A stretch of 46,019 bases of DNA from Rhodothermus sp. (GCA_030950375.1 JAUZRN010000039.1:1-46019); one strand, 5' to 3'. Shown: positions 25,342 to 34,360, counted from the stretch's first letter. The notes: generated by a model not told the origin, from the letters alone. Numbers and translations are program-made.

Positions 25342-26571
25342 GTGACCGCACGGGTCTTATTGCCACCGGCTTTCTGTCAACCTGCCGATCCCTGGATCCC
25401 CGAGCCGTTAACCAATCCGCCCGTGATTGCCTGTGCGGCGGGTTTCGAAGCCGTCGTCGCAGCCGAGCTAAAGGAACTGGGCTATACCGCCTGCTATCTG
25501 AAGCCGGCCAAACTGGTCCTGCCCACCGCACTTCCGGAAGCTTGCCTGCCCCTGAATTTTTTCGGCCGCACGCTGCACCGCGTTTACCTGCTGCTGGGAA
25601 TGGGACAGGCTGCTACGCTACGAGAAGTGCGGGAGCTGGCGCAGGCGGTGCCTTTTCATGCGTATCTGCAGCCAGAGCAACGCTTTGCCGTACGCGCGCA
25701 GCGTCATGGCGTTCACGACTTCACTTCCATGGACGTTGCCCGCGAGGTCGGATCGGCTGTTGTCGATCGCTTGCAGACCCACACGGGGCGTCGCATTCGC
25801 GCGGACCTGGAATCGCCTGATGTGGAAGTCATGGTTGAGCTGAGCGATGACCGGCTATTGTTGCTGCTGAACACGTCAGGCCCACCGCTACATCGCCGCC
25901 ATCGCCGGGTTTTTCAACACTTTGCACCGCTGCTGCCTACGCTGGCGGCTGCTCTGTTGCGTCTTTCCTCCTTTCCGCAAGCCGCTGATCTGCTCATCGA
26001 TCCGATGGCTGGTGGCGGCACCATTCCGATCGAAGCAGCGCTCATGGCCCGCAACATAGCTCCCGGACTATTGTTGGCTGAAAAACAACTTGCCTGCTTT
26101 CGTCTTCCTTTTCTTGATCACACGCGCTGGCATCGGTTGCGCCAGCAGGCCGAATCCCACACGCATCGCCGTTCGCCCGTCCCAATTCTGGCAGCCGATC
26201 GCTTCACACGAAGCATTAAGGGCATGCAAGCCAATCTGGAGGCGATGGGTGTCGCGGCTGATGTAACGGTCTATGCTGGCCGGGCCGAACGTATGGCTTA
26301 CCTGAACCGCCAACCACCGGGCCGTTGGACCGTGGTTACGAATCCTCCTTACGGGCTACGGCTGGGCGACCCCCGTCGCATTGATCGACTCTATCATGAC
26401 TTTGCCCGAGCCTGTGCCCACCATTGCATTATGGAAGTCGTAGCGCTCACTCCTCGCCACGAAACCTGGCTCGAGGCCTTCACGCAGGCAGGCTATCGTC
26501 CCGTGCTGAAACAACCCGTACGTTACGGTCGTCTGGAGGCTTTCGCTCTACATGTGGTGGCCGCCTCCTGA
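25342..26571 (+). CDS. THUMP-domain RNA guanine-N2 methyltransferase
   Basis: About 409 residues. The start is taken at GTG 25342 because AGAGGGG lies 7 bases upstream and it avoids overlap with the MOSC gene; the longer frame begins at 25249. An N-terminal THUMP domain (residues about 25-160) is followed by a Rossmann methyltransferase domain with IDPMAGGGTIPIEAAL as motif I and the catalytic TNPPYGLRLGD. This is the RlmL-N/TrmN group that makes m2G in 23S rRNA or tRNA. The methyltransferase of E. coli RlmL is fused to a second domain (RlmK), which is absent here. The target RNA cannot be read from sequence. Confidence 0.9.
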   Translation: MTARVLLPPAFCQPADPWIPEPLTNPPVIACAAGFEAVVAAELKELGYTACYLKPAKLVLPTALPEACLPLNFFGRTLHRVYLLLGMGQAATLREVRELAQAVPFHAYLQPEQRFAVRAQRHGVHDFTSMDVAREVGSAVVDRLQTHTGRRIRADLESPDVEVMVELSDDRLLLLLNTSGPPLHRRHRRVFQHFAPLLPTLAAALLRLSSFPQAADLLIDPMAGGGTIPIEAALMARNIAPGLLLAEKQLACFRLPFLDHTRWHRLRQQAESHTHRRSPVPILAADRFTRSIKGMQANLEAMGVAADVTVYAGRAERMAYLNRQPPGRWTVVTNPPYGLRLGDPRRIDRLYHDFARACAHHCIMEVVALTPRHETWLEAFTQAGYRPVLKQPVRYGRLEAFALHVVAAS

Positions 26572-26572
26572 A

Positions 26573-28003
26573 TTACAGCACCGGAACCGGACAGGCGGGC
26601 CAGTATACTTCAAATGTGCTGCCTTTGCCAGGCCCTGGACTCCAGGCCCGCACCGAGCCGCCACTGGCTTCCATAATAGCGCGCACGATGGCCAGTCCGA
26701 GCCCTGATCCTGGCTTTCCTTCTGCCGAGCGTCCCCGGTAGAAGCGATCAAAGAGATGCGCTGCTTCTTCCGGGGCAAAGCCTATTCCGCTATCTGAGAC
26801 GCGCAGACGAATCTGGCCGTTCAACCGATGCACCTCCAGACGCACCCGTCCGCCTGGTGGTGTATACTTGCAGGCGTTCGACAGGAGATTATCAATCACT
26901 TCATCCAGGTATTCCGGTACTACACAGACCCAGGCACTTTCGGGCAAGACGGTTTCAAAACGCAGCCCTGCCCGTTCCAATCGGTGTTGCCAGTCTTTCA
27001 GGCGAGACTGGCAGCGTTCAACCAGGTCTGTGGGACGCGCGCGCTCATGCGCGTCGGTGCGTTCCAGGCGGGCCAGATGCAGCAGACCACGGACCGTCTC
27101 CGTCATGCGCTCAACGTCGCGCAATGCCTCTTCCAGCACTTCACGGTAGTAGGCAGCCTGTCGGGGACGCCGTAGAGCCACTTCCAGCTCGCTACGCAGC
27201 GCCGAAAGGGGCGTGAGTAGCTCATGGGCGGCATTGTCTGTAAAGCGCCGTTCACGCTCCAGCGAATCGGCCAGCCGCGCCAGCAGATCATTGAAGGTCT
27301 CGGCCAGCTCCGTCAGTTCGTCCTGCACGCCGTTGGGAATGGGCAGCCGCGCCTCCAGGTTATCGGCGCCCATCTGTCGGGCTGTGGCCGTCAGCAGCGC
27401 TACTGGCTGCAGGGCTCGGCGGGCCAGCCAGTATCCCCCGGCAGCCGCTAACAACACACTCAGCACAATGCCCACGCCCAGCACCAGCCCCAGATGATGC
27501 AACTCCCGGTGCAACGACCACTCAAAGCCGGTCACCTCCAGCCAGCCAAACAGACGACCGTCTTCACGAAAGAGTGGCGTATAGCGCGTACGCGCAGGTT
27601 TCCCTTCCCACCTGTGACTGTAGACCTGCACGTCCTGAACAGGCTGCACGCGCACGGGCAACGGATCATGCCGGGCAAAGTTAGGACTCTCATAAATGAC
27701 CTGACCGTCAGGGCGTAATAGACGCACATAGGTGCCATAGATTCCATCCGTCTGATATGCCACCGAGCGCAGCGTGTCGAGCGCTACAAAAACGGGAACT
27801 CCCGACCGTTCCCGTACAAACGGCATAAGCTGGCGCGTCTCATGAATCAGATGCTGGTCGAAGTCCCGATGCCGGGCCATATGAAAGGTCACATAGCTGA
27901 AGGCGGCAAATAGCCCCAGCAGCACCACCAACGTGATCACATACCAGAGCGTCAGGCGGACAGAGATAGACCAGCGATTCGGTAGGTGACGAAACCGCGT
28001 CAT
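26573..28003 (-). CDS. Sensor histidine kinase, CusS-like
   Basis: A 476-residue membrane kinase. There are two transmembrane helices (about residues 12-36 and 175-198) with a periplasmic sensor loop of about 140 residues. Then follow a HAMP domain (ALLTATARQMGADNLEARLP), HisKA with NAAHELLTPLSALRSELE, and HATPase_c with DNLLSNACKYTPPGG, VSDSGIGFAPEEA and GSGLGLAIVRAIMEASGG. It overlaps the response regulator gene by 4 bp. Its divergence from a copper oxidase operon points to copper sensing, as in CusS and CopS, but metal binding is not evident in the loop. Its stop lies 1 bp from the convergent methyltransferase gene. Confidence 0.93.
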   Translation of the reverse strand: MTRFRHLPNRWSISVRLTLWYVITLVVLLGLFAAFSYVTFHMARHRDFDQHLIHETRQLMPFVRERSGVPVFVALDTLRSVAYQTDGIYGTYVRLLRPDGQVIYESPNFARHDPLPVRVQPVQDVQVYSHRWEGKPARTRYTPLFREDGRLFGWLEVTGFEWSLHRELHHLGLVLGVGIVLSVLLAAAGGYWLARRALQPVALLTATARQMGADNLEARLPIPNGVQDELTELAETFNDLLARLADSLERERRFTDNAAHELLTPLSALRSELEVALRRPRQAAYYREVLEEALRDVERMTETVRGLLHLARLERTDAHERARPTDLVERCQSRLKDWQHRLERAGLRFETVLPESAWVCVVPEYLDEVIDNLLSNACKYTPPGGRVRLEVHRLNGQIRLRVSDSGIGFAPEEAAHLFDRFYRGRSAEGKPGSGLGLAIVRAIMEASGGSVRAWSPGPGKGSTFEVYWPACPVPVL

Positions 28004-28695
28004 AGGGTTTCGGTGGCTGTAGGTTCAAGCCGCAGCGCGTAGCCAACCCCCCGAACCGTCTCAATCTGGAGGGCATGGGTAGCCTCGCCCAGTTTCTGGC
28101 GCAGCCCCGACACAGTTACATCGATCGTGTTATCACTTACGTAGAACGGATCGCCCCAGACTTGCTCGGCAATACGGGTGCGCGAAACCACTTCACCCGG
28201 ATGACGCGCCAGAAAGCGCAACAGATCGTACTCCTTGGGCCGCAGTGGTAGGAGCTGGTGCCCCACACGCGCCTGGCGACGCCGCTCATTGATCTCCAGC
28301 GGCCCCAGACGAATTACGTCGGTAGCCTGCCAGACAGGCGGTCGACGTAACAACGCCCGCAAGCGCGCCAGCAATTCTTCAAAAGCAAAGGGCTTGCCCA
28401 GATAGTCGTCAGCTCCGGCATCCAACCCGGCCACCCGGTGTTCCAGGTCGTCCAGCGCCGTCAGCATCAAAATCGGCATCTGGTACCCTGCCTCTCGAAG
28501 GCGCCGCACCAGGGTTTGCCCATCCATACGGGGCAACCGCCAGTCCACGATCAGCGCATCGTAGGTACCAGCCGCCACCCGGGTTTCAGCCTCCATGCCG
28601 TCGGCTACCCGATCCACCTGATATCCTTCTTCTCGCAGACCGCGCGACAGGGCCCGTGCCAGACGCTCATCGTCTTCTACCAGTAGGATCAACAT
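28000..28695 (-). CDS. OmpR-family response regulator, CusR-like
   Basis: A 231-residue two-domain regulator. The receiver has the acidic pair E7-D8-D9, the phosphorylated Asp51 (LIVDWRLPRMDG), Thr in LMLTALDD and Lys in YLGKPFAF. The C-terminal winged helix has LRPKEYDLLRFLARHPGEVVSRTRIAEQVW and NTIDVTVSGLRQKLG, ending RGVGYALRLE. It should be phosphorylated by the adjacent kinase and act on the 163-bp intergenic region shared with the copper operon. A Cus/Cop-type operator could not be singled out by eye. Confidence 0.94.
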   Translation of the reverse strand: MLILLVEDDERLARALSRGLREEGYQVDRVADGMEAETRVAAGTYDALIVDWRLPRMDGQTLVRRLREAGYQMPILMLTALDDLEHRVAGLDAGADDYLGKPFAFEELLARLRALLRRPPVWQATDVIRLGPLEINERRRQARVGHQLLPLRPKEYDLLRFLARHPGEVVSRTRIAEQVWGDPFYVSDNTIDVTVSGLRQKLGEATHALQIETVRGVGYALRLEPTATETL

Positions 28696-28858
28696 GGCTA
28701 CTTTGTCTTACATAAGTTATCCTTCAAAATAAAGACCCGTCAGAAATTTCAGTTTCTTCCTTAAAAAGTTTTAAGCCTTGCCCCAGATCTATTTTAGCCT
28801 GCGTCTTACAGATTGAAGCCTGTGCTCGACCTATTATCAACCAACCATTAGGGGAGGC

Positions 28859-30685
28859 ATGCGGAATTTTTCGCGTCGCGACTTTCTGCAGGCATTGGCT
28901 GTGCTGGGCATTACGACAGGGATTGAGGCGTTGCTTCCAGCCTATGCACGGCCCCGGCCGCGTGTACCCGTGGCTCGGAAGCCCGCAAAAGGCCCTGTAA
29001 CATACGACCTGACCATTGCGGAAACGCCCATTCGTATTGGCGGACGTAAGGCAACGGCGACGACCATCAACGGAACAGTACCTGGGCCGTTGCTGCGCTT
29101 TCGGGAGGGGGATGAAGTGATCCTGCGCGTCACCAACCGCCTCCGTGAGGATACCTCCATCCACTGGCACGGCCTCCTCGTTCCGTTCGATATGGACGGC
29201 GTGCCCGGCGTCAGCTTTCCAGGTATCAAGCCCGGCGAAACGTTTGAATATCGGTTTCGCATTCGCCAGCATGGTACTTACTGGTACCATAGCCACAGCT
29301 TCCTGCAGGAACAAACCGGGGTTTATGGCCCGCTCATTATTGACCCGGCCGAGGAGCCCTATCCCTACGACCGAGAGTACGTAATCGTTCTGAGCGACTG
29401 GACCTTTGAGAATCCTTACCGGGTACTGGCCAACCTGCGCAAATACCCCGGCTACTACAACTTTCAACGTCGTACCCTGACCAATCTGTTTAAGGAAGCC
29501 CGCGAAATGGGCTTCTGGAATGCCATAAAAGATCGGTTGAGCTGGGGACGCATGCGCATGGGGGCTTCGGACATCGTCGATATTACAGGCGCAACCTATA
29601 CCTACCTTATGAACGGCCTCGCCCCCGAGGACAACTGGACCGGCCTGTTCCGGCCAGGCGAACGCGTACGTCTCCGGTTTATTAACGCCGCAGCGGGGAG
29701 CTTCTTTGACGTGCGCATTCCTGGTTTACCGATGACGGTGATCCAGGCCGACGGTCAATATGTGCAGCCTGTCACCGTCGACGAATTTCGCATCGGGATT
29801 GCCGAAACCTACGACGTCATTGTGGAGCCCAAAGAAGAAAAAGCTTACACGATCTTCGCCGAATCGATGGACCGTAGCGGCTATGCGCGCGGCACGCTGG
29901 CTCCCCGTGAAGGAATGGAAGGGCCCATTCCGCCTCGCCGTAAACCTCCGCTACGCACCCATGCCGACATGGGTATGGTGCACGGCGAGGGAGGCCATGG
30001 TGGTATGCAACATGGCAATATGTCGCAGCACGAGGGCATGGGCCACCAGCAGCACCAGAACATGTCCCATGACCAGCATGGCGCCATGATGGCGGGCATG
30101 ATGGCCGGTGTTGGGCAAGCTCCAGGTATGCCTCCCGAACCCCAGCCCCATAACAAGGATACCCATGGACCGGGTAATGCGGCCATTCCCATGGTCACGC
30201 GTAGCCGCCTCCATGAACCCGGGGTAGGGCTGGGCGAGGATGGCTGGCGTGTGCTGGTCTATACAGACCTGAAAAGCCTCCATCCCCGCAAAGACTTTCG
30301 TCCGCCTACCCGTGAGATTGAGCTGCACCTGACGGGCAATATGGAGCGCTTCCTGTGGAGCATTGATGGCAAGACCTATTCCGAAGCGCCCGAACCTATC
30401 CGCATTCGCTATGGTGAACGGGTGCGGCTCATTCTTGTCAATGATACCATGATGGAGCATCCCATGCATCTACACGGGATGTGGATGGAGCTTGAGAATG
30501 GCCACGGACGGCATATTCCACTCAAGCACACCATCCTTGTCAAACCGGCGGAGCGGGTATCGGTGCTGATCACACCCGACGAGCCTGGTCCGTGGGCCTT
30601 CCACTGCCACATCCTGTATCATATGGACATGGGCATGTTTCGGGTCTTTGAAGTTGTTGAACCAGAAACTGCAGCGAAGACGTGA
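28859..30685 (+). CDS. copA: Multicopper oxidase, CopA-type copper resistance
   Basis: A 608-residue periplasmic oxidase with a twin-arginine signal (SRRDFLQ at residues 5-11). All four copper motifs are present: SIHWHGLL, WYHSHSFL, HPMHLHGMW and FHCHILYHMDMGM. A Met/His-rich insert (29967-30140, residues about 370-427) contains repeats such as MGMVHGEGGHGGMQHGN and is typical of CopA/PcoA, where it binds Cu(I). The enzyme oxidises Cu(I) to the less toxic Cu(II) and may oxidise phenols or siderophores. A ribosome-binding site AGGGGAGG sits directly before the ATG. It starts an operon with copB and diverges from the two-component genes. Confidence 0.94.
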   Translation: MRNFSRRDFLQALAVLGITTGIEALLPAYARPRPRVPVARKPAKGPVTYDLTIAETPIRIGGRKATATTINGTVPGPLLRFREGDEVILRVTNRLREDTSIHWHGLLVPFDMDGVPGVSFPGIKPGETFEYRFRIRQHGTYWYHSHSFLQEQTGVYGPLIIDPAEEPYPYDREYVIVLSDWTFENPYRVLANLRKYPGYYNFQRRTLTNLFKEAREMGFWNAIKDRLSWGRMRMGASDIVDITGATYTYLMNGLAPEDNWTGLFRPGERVRLRFINAAAGSFFDVRIPGLPMTVIQADGQYVQPVTVDEFRIGIAETYDVIVEPKEEKAYTIFAESMDRSGYARGTLAPREGMEGPIPPRRKPPLRTHADMGMVHGEGGHGGMQHGNMSQHEGMGHQQHQNMSHDQHGAMMAGMMAGVGQAPGMPPEPQPHNKDTHGPGNAAIPMVTRSRLHEPGVGLGEDGWRVLVYTDLKSLHPRKDFRPPTREIELHLTGNMERFLWSIDGKTYSEAPEPIRIRYGERVRLILVNDTMMEHPMHLHGMWMELENGHGRHIPLKHTILVKPAERVSVLITPDEPGPWAFHCHILYHMDMGMFRVFEVVEPETAAKT

Positions 30686-30687
30686 TC

Positions 30688-31428
30688 ATGATGCACCGGC
30701 TTTTTTCCCTGATATTGATCATTGGCCTGGGCGTCTCGGGACGTTCCTTGTGGGCGCAACCCAGGCCCCTGATCCACTTTGCCAACGAAAACACTCTTGC
30801 GTTTTTCCTTTTTGATCTGCTGGAAACCCAGCCCCGGCTGGAGGGCCGCCCTGTACAATGGGATCTGGATGCCTGGGTAGGCAAAATGTATAACCGGCTC
30901 TGGATCCGAAGTGAGGGCGAGCTCCTGACAAACCAGCAGGCGGGCGAATTCGAACTGCAGGCACTCTACAGCCGGGTAATTGCGCCTTTCTGGGACCTGC
31001 AGATAGGCGTCCGCGTGGACGTCGCCTATGGCGAAGAGACGCGCACCCGAGCCCACCTCGTCTTCGGCCTTGAAGGGCTGGCCCCATACTGGTTCGAATT
31101 GGAGCCGCTTTTTTACCTGAGTCAGGACGGCGACTTTGCCGCCTCGCTCGTTGCCTCACACGACCTGTTCGTTACCCAGCGGCTTATTCTCCAGCCACGC
31201 CTTGAAATGCTGGCCTCCGCCCAGCAGGTGGCTGCATGGGGTATCGGGCGTGGGCTAAATCGTATCGATTTTGGACTGCGGCTACGTTTTGAGCTGGCCC
31301 GCGAATTCGCACCCTACATTGGCTTCAACTGGAGCCGCCTCTATGGCAGCACTGCAGATTTAGCCCGTGCCGAAGGAGAAGCTGCCCGGACTTCCGGGAT
31401 AGTAGCTGGCGTGCGTCTCTGGTATTGA
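30688..31428 (+). CDS. copB: Copper resistance protein B, outer membrane
   Basis: A 246-residue protein with a signal peptide (MMHRLFSLILIIGLGVSGRSLWAQ). Alternating hydrophobic strands with WDLDAWVGKMYNRLWIRSEGEL, LYSRVIAPFWDLQIGVRVD and a terminal aromatic residue (VAGVRLWY) match CopB/PcoB, a small outer membrane beta-barrel. It follows the oxidase gene at once; a GTG at 30682 would give a 4-bp overlap, and the ATG at 30688 is used here. CopB works with CopA in export or sequestration of copper. It lacks the His/Met-rich N-terminal region of the Pseudomonas form. A strong terminator follows. Confidence 0.9.
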   Translation: MMHRLFSLILIIGLGVSGRSLWAQPRPLIHFANENTLAFFLFDLLETQPRLEGRPVQWDLDAWVGKMYNRLWIRSEGELLTNQQAGEFELQALYSRVIAPFWDLQIGVRVDVAYGEETRTRAHLVFGLEGLAPYWFELEPLFYLSQDGDFAASLVASHDLFVTQRLILQPRLEMLASAQQVAAWGIGRGLNRIDFGLRLRFELAREFAPYIGFNWSRLYGSTADLARAEGEAARTSGIVAGVRLWY

Positions 31429-31442
31429 TATCTGGTTGAAAA

Positions 31443-31497
31443 ACGGTCAAGGCCGGGAGCATCCCCCGGCCTTGACCGTATTGATGACGTTTTTTGT
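31443..31497 (+). terminator. Rho-independent terminator of the copAB operon
   Basis: A 15-bp inverted repeat (ACGGTCAAGGCCGGG at 31443-31457 paired with CCCGGCCTTGACCGT at 31465-31479), loop of 7, followed after a short gap by a run of six T at 31491-31496. Confidence 0.88.
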
Positions 31498-31519
31498 TTC
31501 ATGCTAACCCAAAGCATTT

Positions 31520-32005
31520 ATGCAGATTACCCGTAAAACCTACCTGCTGGGCTTTTTGCTTGGTGCTGCCGTAACCGCTATTGGCTTACTGATCTACAAC
31601 GGTCGGCAACAGGCTGCGGCCCAACCCACATTGACCGTCTTCAAGAGTCCCACCTGCGGTTGCTGCACGAAGTGGGTAGACCATATGAAGGCTGCTGGTT
31701 TTACGGTGCGTGTCGAGGATTTGCAGAACCTAAGTACGATCAAAGCCCGCTTTCGCGTGCCTGGATCTCTCCATTCTTGCCACACGGCCATCGTCGAAGG
31801 GTATGTAATTGAAGGCCATGTGCCAGCGGCCGATGTGTGGCGCCTGCTGCAGGAAAAACCTGACGTGACCGGCCTGGCAGTGCCGGGCATGCCCATTGGC
31901 TCGCCGGGTATGGAACAGGGATTCCGTGTAGATCCCTACGAAGTGCTGGCCTTCACAACGGATGGTCGCACACGTGTTTTTGCCCGCTATGGTCCACAGG
32001 AATAA
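31520..32005 (+). CDS. DUF411 (CopG-like) metal-binding protein
   Basis: A 161-residue protein with an N-terminal membrane helix or signal anchor (LLGFLLGAAVTAIGLLIYN). The DUF411 domain starts with FKSPTCGCCTKWVDHMKAAGF, a CxCC metal-binding motif, and continues with LHSCHTAIVEGYVIEGHVPA, which adds a Cys-His pair, and VPGMPIGSPGMEQG, which adds Met ligands. DUF411 proteins (CopG) accompany CopA/CopB in many resistance clusters and bind Cu(I)/Cu(II). It starts a new unit after the copAB terminator and is followed 3 bp later by the thioredoxin gene. Confidence 0.9.
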   Translation: MQITRKTYLLGFLLGAAVTAIGLLIYNGRQQAAAQPTLTVFKSPTCGCCTKWVDHMKAAGFTVRVEDLQNLSTIKARFRVPGSLHSCHTAIVEGYVIEGHVPAADVWRLLQEKPDVTGLAVPGMPIGSPGMEQGFRVDPYEVLAFTTDGRTRVFARYGPQE

Positions 32006-32008
32006 GCC

Positions 32009-32671
32009 ATGCAGGAGAGCTTACCGATCAGTCCCTCCCTGTTGTACGTGCTGGCCGGAGTGCTGACGGTTGGCGGACTGGTACTGATCTGGCTGGCTCC
32101 CCGGCTCAGCCCTGATCGACGCCTTAAGGGAGCGGCTGCCTGGAGTGGTGCACTATTTGGCGGGGTGATCGTGTTATCGGGTCTGGCTCTGGGCCTGCTG
32201 GCCTACCTGCGTCAACAACAGCCTGAGATCGTTCAGTCGCCTGGCGTCGTCGGCCGGCCGGCTCCGGAATTGACCTTTCGACTGGTAGAAACCGACGAAC
32301 CCCGCACCCTGTCTGCCTATCGAGGCCAGGTGATTCTGCTGAATCTATGGGCCACCTGGTGTCCCCCATGCCTGGCGGAAATTCCTGAACTCAACCGTTT
32401 CCAGCAGGTGTATCGGGACCAGGGAGTGGTGGTGATCATGATCTCCGATGAGCCCCGCCAGACCATCCTGGAATTCATGAAAAAACGTCCCCTGGAGGCT
32501 GTCAGCGGATATCTGCCCGAAGATACTCGATGGCCCTGGCCATACAACCGCGTTGAACAGGCACGGCCCACCACGTTCGTAATCGACCGTGACGGCATCA
32601 TCCGCGAGACCTGGCCCGGTGCGGCCAACTTTTCCCAGTTCGAAGCAGCCGTCCTACCCTATCTGGAATAA
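32009..32671 (+). CDS. TlpA-like membrane-anchored thioredoxin
   Basis: A 220-residue protein with two N-terminal membrane helices (about residues 12-30 and 45-67) and a periplasmic thioredoxin domain. The active site WATWCPPC is near residue 120, with PTTFVIDRDG supplying the cis-Pro region. It belongs to the TlpA/ResA redoxin group, reducing disulfides in periplasmic proteins such as cytochrome c apoproteins or copper chaperones. Being cotranscribed with the DUF411 protein (3-bp gap), it probably keeps the copper-binding cysteines reduced. It could also serve the cytochromes. Confidence 0.9.
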   Translation: MQESLPISPSLLYVLAGVLTVGGLVLIWLAPRLSPDRRLKGAAAWSGALFGGVIVLSGLALGLLAYLRQQQPEIVQSPGVVGRPAPELTFRLVETDEPRTLSAYRGQVILLNLWATWCPPCLAEIPELNRFQQVYRDQGVVVIMISDEPRQTILEFMKKRPLEAVSGYLPEDTRWPWPYNRVEQARPTTFVIDRDGIIRETWPGAANFSQFEAAVLPYLE

Positions 32672-32684
32672 CCCGAAACCCATT

Positions 32685-33110
32685 TTACAAGGGCGTGACC
32701 GATGTTTCCTTCAATTGAAACATCGCCACGTGGGGTATATCCGTATCCTTCGAGTGCCCCCTATCGCCGTCTAATACATAAAGCCGCCCCTGCCGATCAA
32801 TTGCCAGTCGCTCAAGTTCGCCTGGTCCTTCCCCAGCGCTCCCAATCGTGAACAAGTAGTTCCCTGCGCTATCAAAAAAACGCACCGCCCCATTGGCAAA
32901 ATCCAACACCGCTGTGCCTCCCTGGAGATCAATCTCAGCACCCATAACGCATCCCAACAGATACTCAGGCCTTTTTTTTTTTCTCTGTGCCAATGTGCAG
33001 CGCTAAACGTGCCTGTACGGGCCCCACCGTTCAGGCGCATTACGGCTCAGCCCGTAGTCGAACGGTCCTTCCAATCGATCCTGCAACGGATAGAACACCT
33101 CCGTGCTTCA
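32685..33110 (-). pseudogene. Remnant of a 6-bladed beta-propeller gene
   Basis: The minus-strand frame contains RPEYLLGCVMGAEIDLQGG, then RFFDSAGNYLFTIGSAGEGP with GELERLAIDRQGRLYVLDG, a clear first blade of the same propeller family as at 16379 with its GEGPGE signature. It has no proper start. Upstream in frame are a run of 11 A (32972-32982 as T) and a stop codon, and before it the fragment FYPLQDRLEGPFDYGLS. After the blade it jumps to DTDIPHVAMFQLKETS, which looks like a C-terminal strand, then stops. I read this as an internally deleted, dead copy. A small protein of about 100 residues cannot be wholly excluded. Confidence 0.7.
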
Positions 33111-33362
33111 ATGAGAACGATAGCTAACAGGTACGAGCAAGCTTAATATTCCGACAAACCGATAGGTCATAGTCACTTGCGATGTAGCTGAATATCACTG
33201 CTTAAACTGACCATGACAACTATAGCAAGACAAGACAAAAAGGGATCGTAACCGTGTCGTTACGTCGCTTAAAGGCCTTTCAGGATCATCTAAGCTACAC
33301 GTATTTTCATTTGCATAGGTTAGCACAGGAAACAACATGAGAACACAAACCGAGAAACTGTC
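33111..33362. other. Intergenic region before the Met-rich gene
   Basis: No gene is supported here. It is AT-richer than its surroundings and should contain the promoter of the Met-rich protein gene at 33363, for example around TTTGCATAGGTTAG (33309-33322). No defined operator was recognised. Confidence 0.35.
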
Positions 33363-34097
33363 ATGAAGAAGCATGGGACAATTCTGGCCCTGAGCCTGTT
33401 GCTGATGCTGCCGGTGTTTGGACAACCACACCGCCACCAGATGAATCAGCCCGATACGGCCCGTGGCATGATGCAGGGCCCCATGATGATGATGCAGATG
33501 ATGCCCCGCATGATGGGCATGATGCAGCAGGGGATGATGATGCCAAACCCGCTGCATCGGGCTACCATGATGGCATTTGTGCTGCCGGCCATGGCCGACT
33601 CGCTGGGGCTTTCTGACCAGCAACAGCAACAGCTCCGCGAGCTTAAGCAAGGTATGATCCAGCAGCATCGGGCGCGTCAGCAGGAAGTGCGTCAGCATCG
33701 ACAGGCGCTCCAGGCACTTTTCAAAGAAAACCAGTCTCCTGAACCGGCGGCAGTCCGAGAACATCTCCAGGCGATAGCCCGCCTGGAAGTTGACGACCGG
33801 GTAGCGCCCTACGAGACCTTCCGCCAGATGCTGAACGTGCTGAACGAAACCCAGCGTGCCCGGTTGCGCGAGCTAAAGCAGCGCCAGATGATGCACTACA
33901 TGATGCGGCTGCCCATGATGGAAATGATGCAGATGATGCACATGATGCACGGCCGCGAAGGCATGATGCGCATGATGAGGCATGGCGGTGGGATGATGGG
34001 CCAGCAGGGAATGATGCCCATGAATCAGGGAGGCATGATGATGCGCCATCGCCAACAACAGGGACAAGGCGGCGGCCATCGTCATAATAATTACTAA
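33363..34097 (+). CDS. Met/His-rich Spy/CpxP-like periplasmic protein
   Basis: A 244-residue protein with a signal peptide (MKKHGTILALSLLLMLPVFG). The core (residues about 70-180) is helical and Spy/CpxP-like, with LGLSDQQQQQLRELKQG and LNETQRARLRELKQRQ standing where LTxxQ motifs usually occur. It is flanked by Met-rich blocks (residues 35-60 and 178-232); by my count about 47 of 244 residues are Met, along with many His. Such MMxMM arrays bind Cu(I) and Ag(I) softly. I infer a periplasmic copper buffer or metal-stress chaperone. It heads a run of four genes (SHOCT, methyltransferase, DUF302) within the copper island. The high GC content is kept despite the biased composition. Confidence 0.85.
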   Translation: MKKHGTILALSLLLMLPVFGQPHRHQMNQPDTARGMMQGPMMMMQMMPRMMGMMQQGMMMPNPLHRATMMAFVLPAMADSLGLSDQQQQQLRELKQGMIQQHRARQQEVRQHRQALQALFKENQSPEPAAVREHLQAIARLEVDDRVAPYETFRQMLNVLNETQRARLRELKQRQMMHYMMRLPMMEMMQMMHMMHGREGMMRMMRHGGGMMGQQGMMPMNQGGMMMRHRQQQGQGGGHRHNNY

Positions 34098-34126
34098 TCG
34101 CGTTCATTCCTAAAGCTCAGTAGACC

Positions 34127-34360
34127 ATGTACGGACCGCATATGGTATGGGGTATGCACTGGGGCTGGTGGATCTTCTGGATCGTCGTGATCATTGCGTT
34201 GGTCTGGCTATTCAGCCAGCAACGCCGCTCCAGCGAGCCACCTCGCCCCCCACGCGAATCCCCCCTGGAATTGCTACAGCGGCGCTATGCCGCCGGCGAA
34301 ATTTCGACCGAAGAATATGAGGAGCGTCGGGCTCGTCTCGAACGTGACCGGCTGACATGA
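34127..34360 (+). CDS. SHOCT-domain small membrane protein
   Basis: A 77-residue protein. A single transmembrane helix (HWGWWIFWIVVIIALVWLFS) is preceded by a Met/His/Trp-rich external start (MYGPHMVWGMHWGWW) and followed by a cytoplasmic SHOCT motif (ESPLELLQRRYAAGEISTEE). SHOCT is a short C-terminal oligomerisation segment in many small bacterial membrane proteins, and such proteins recur in copper and silver resistance clusters. It overlaps the methyltransferase gene by 4 bp (ATGA). The function is unknown. Confidence 0.85.
   Translation: MYGPHMVWGMHWGWWIFWIVVIIALVWLFSQQRRSSEPPRPPRESPLELLQRRYAAGEISTEEYEERRARLERDRLT

Noticed and set aside
31146-31430. Possible mobile-element ends around the copper island
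   Set aside because: No transposase, no terminal inverted repeats and no target duplication were found.
33195-33764. His-rich minus-strand frame of 189 residues, with further His-rich frames opposite the Met-rich gene
   Set aside because: CAT/ATG reverse-complement reading of Met-rich codons creates His-rich antisense frames; the Spy-like frame has the signal peptide and context.
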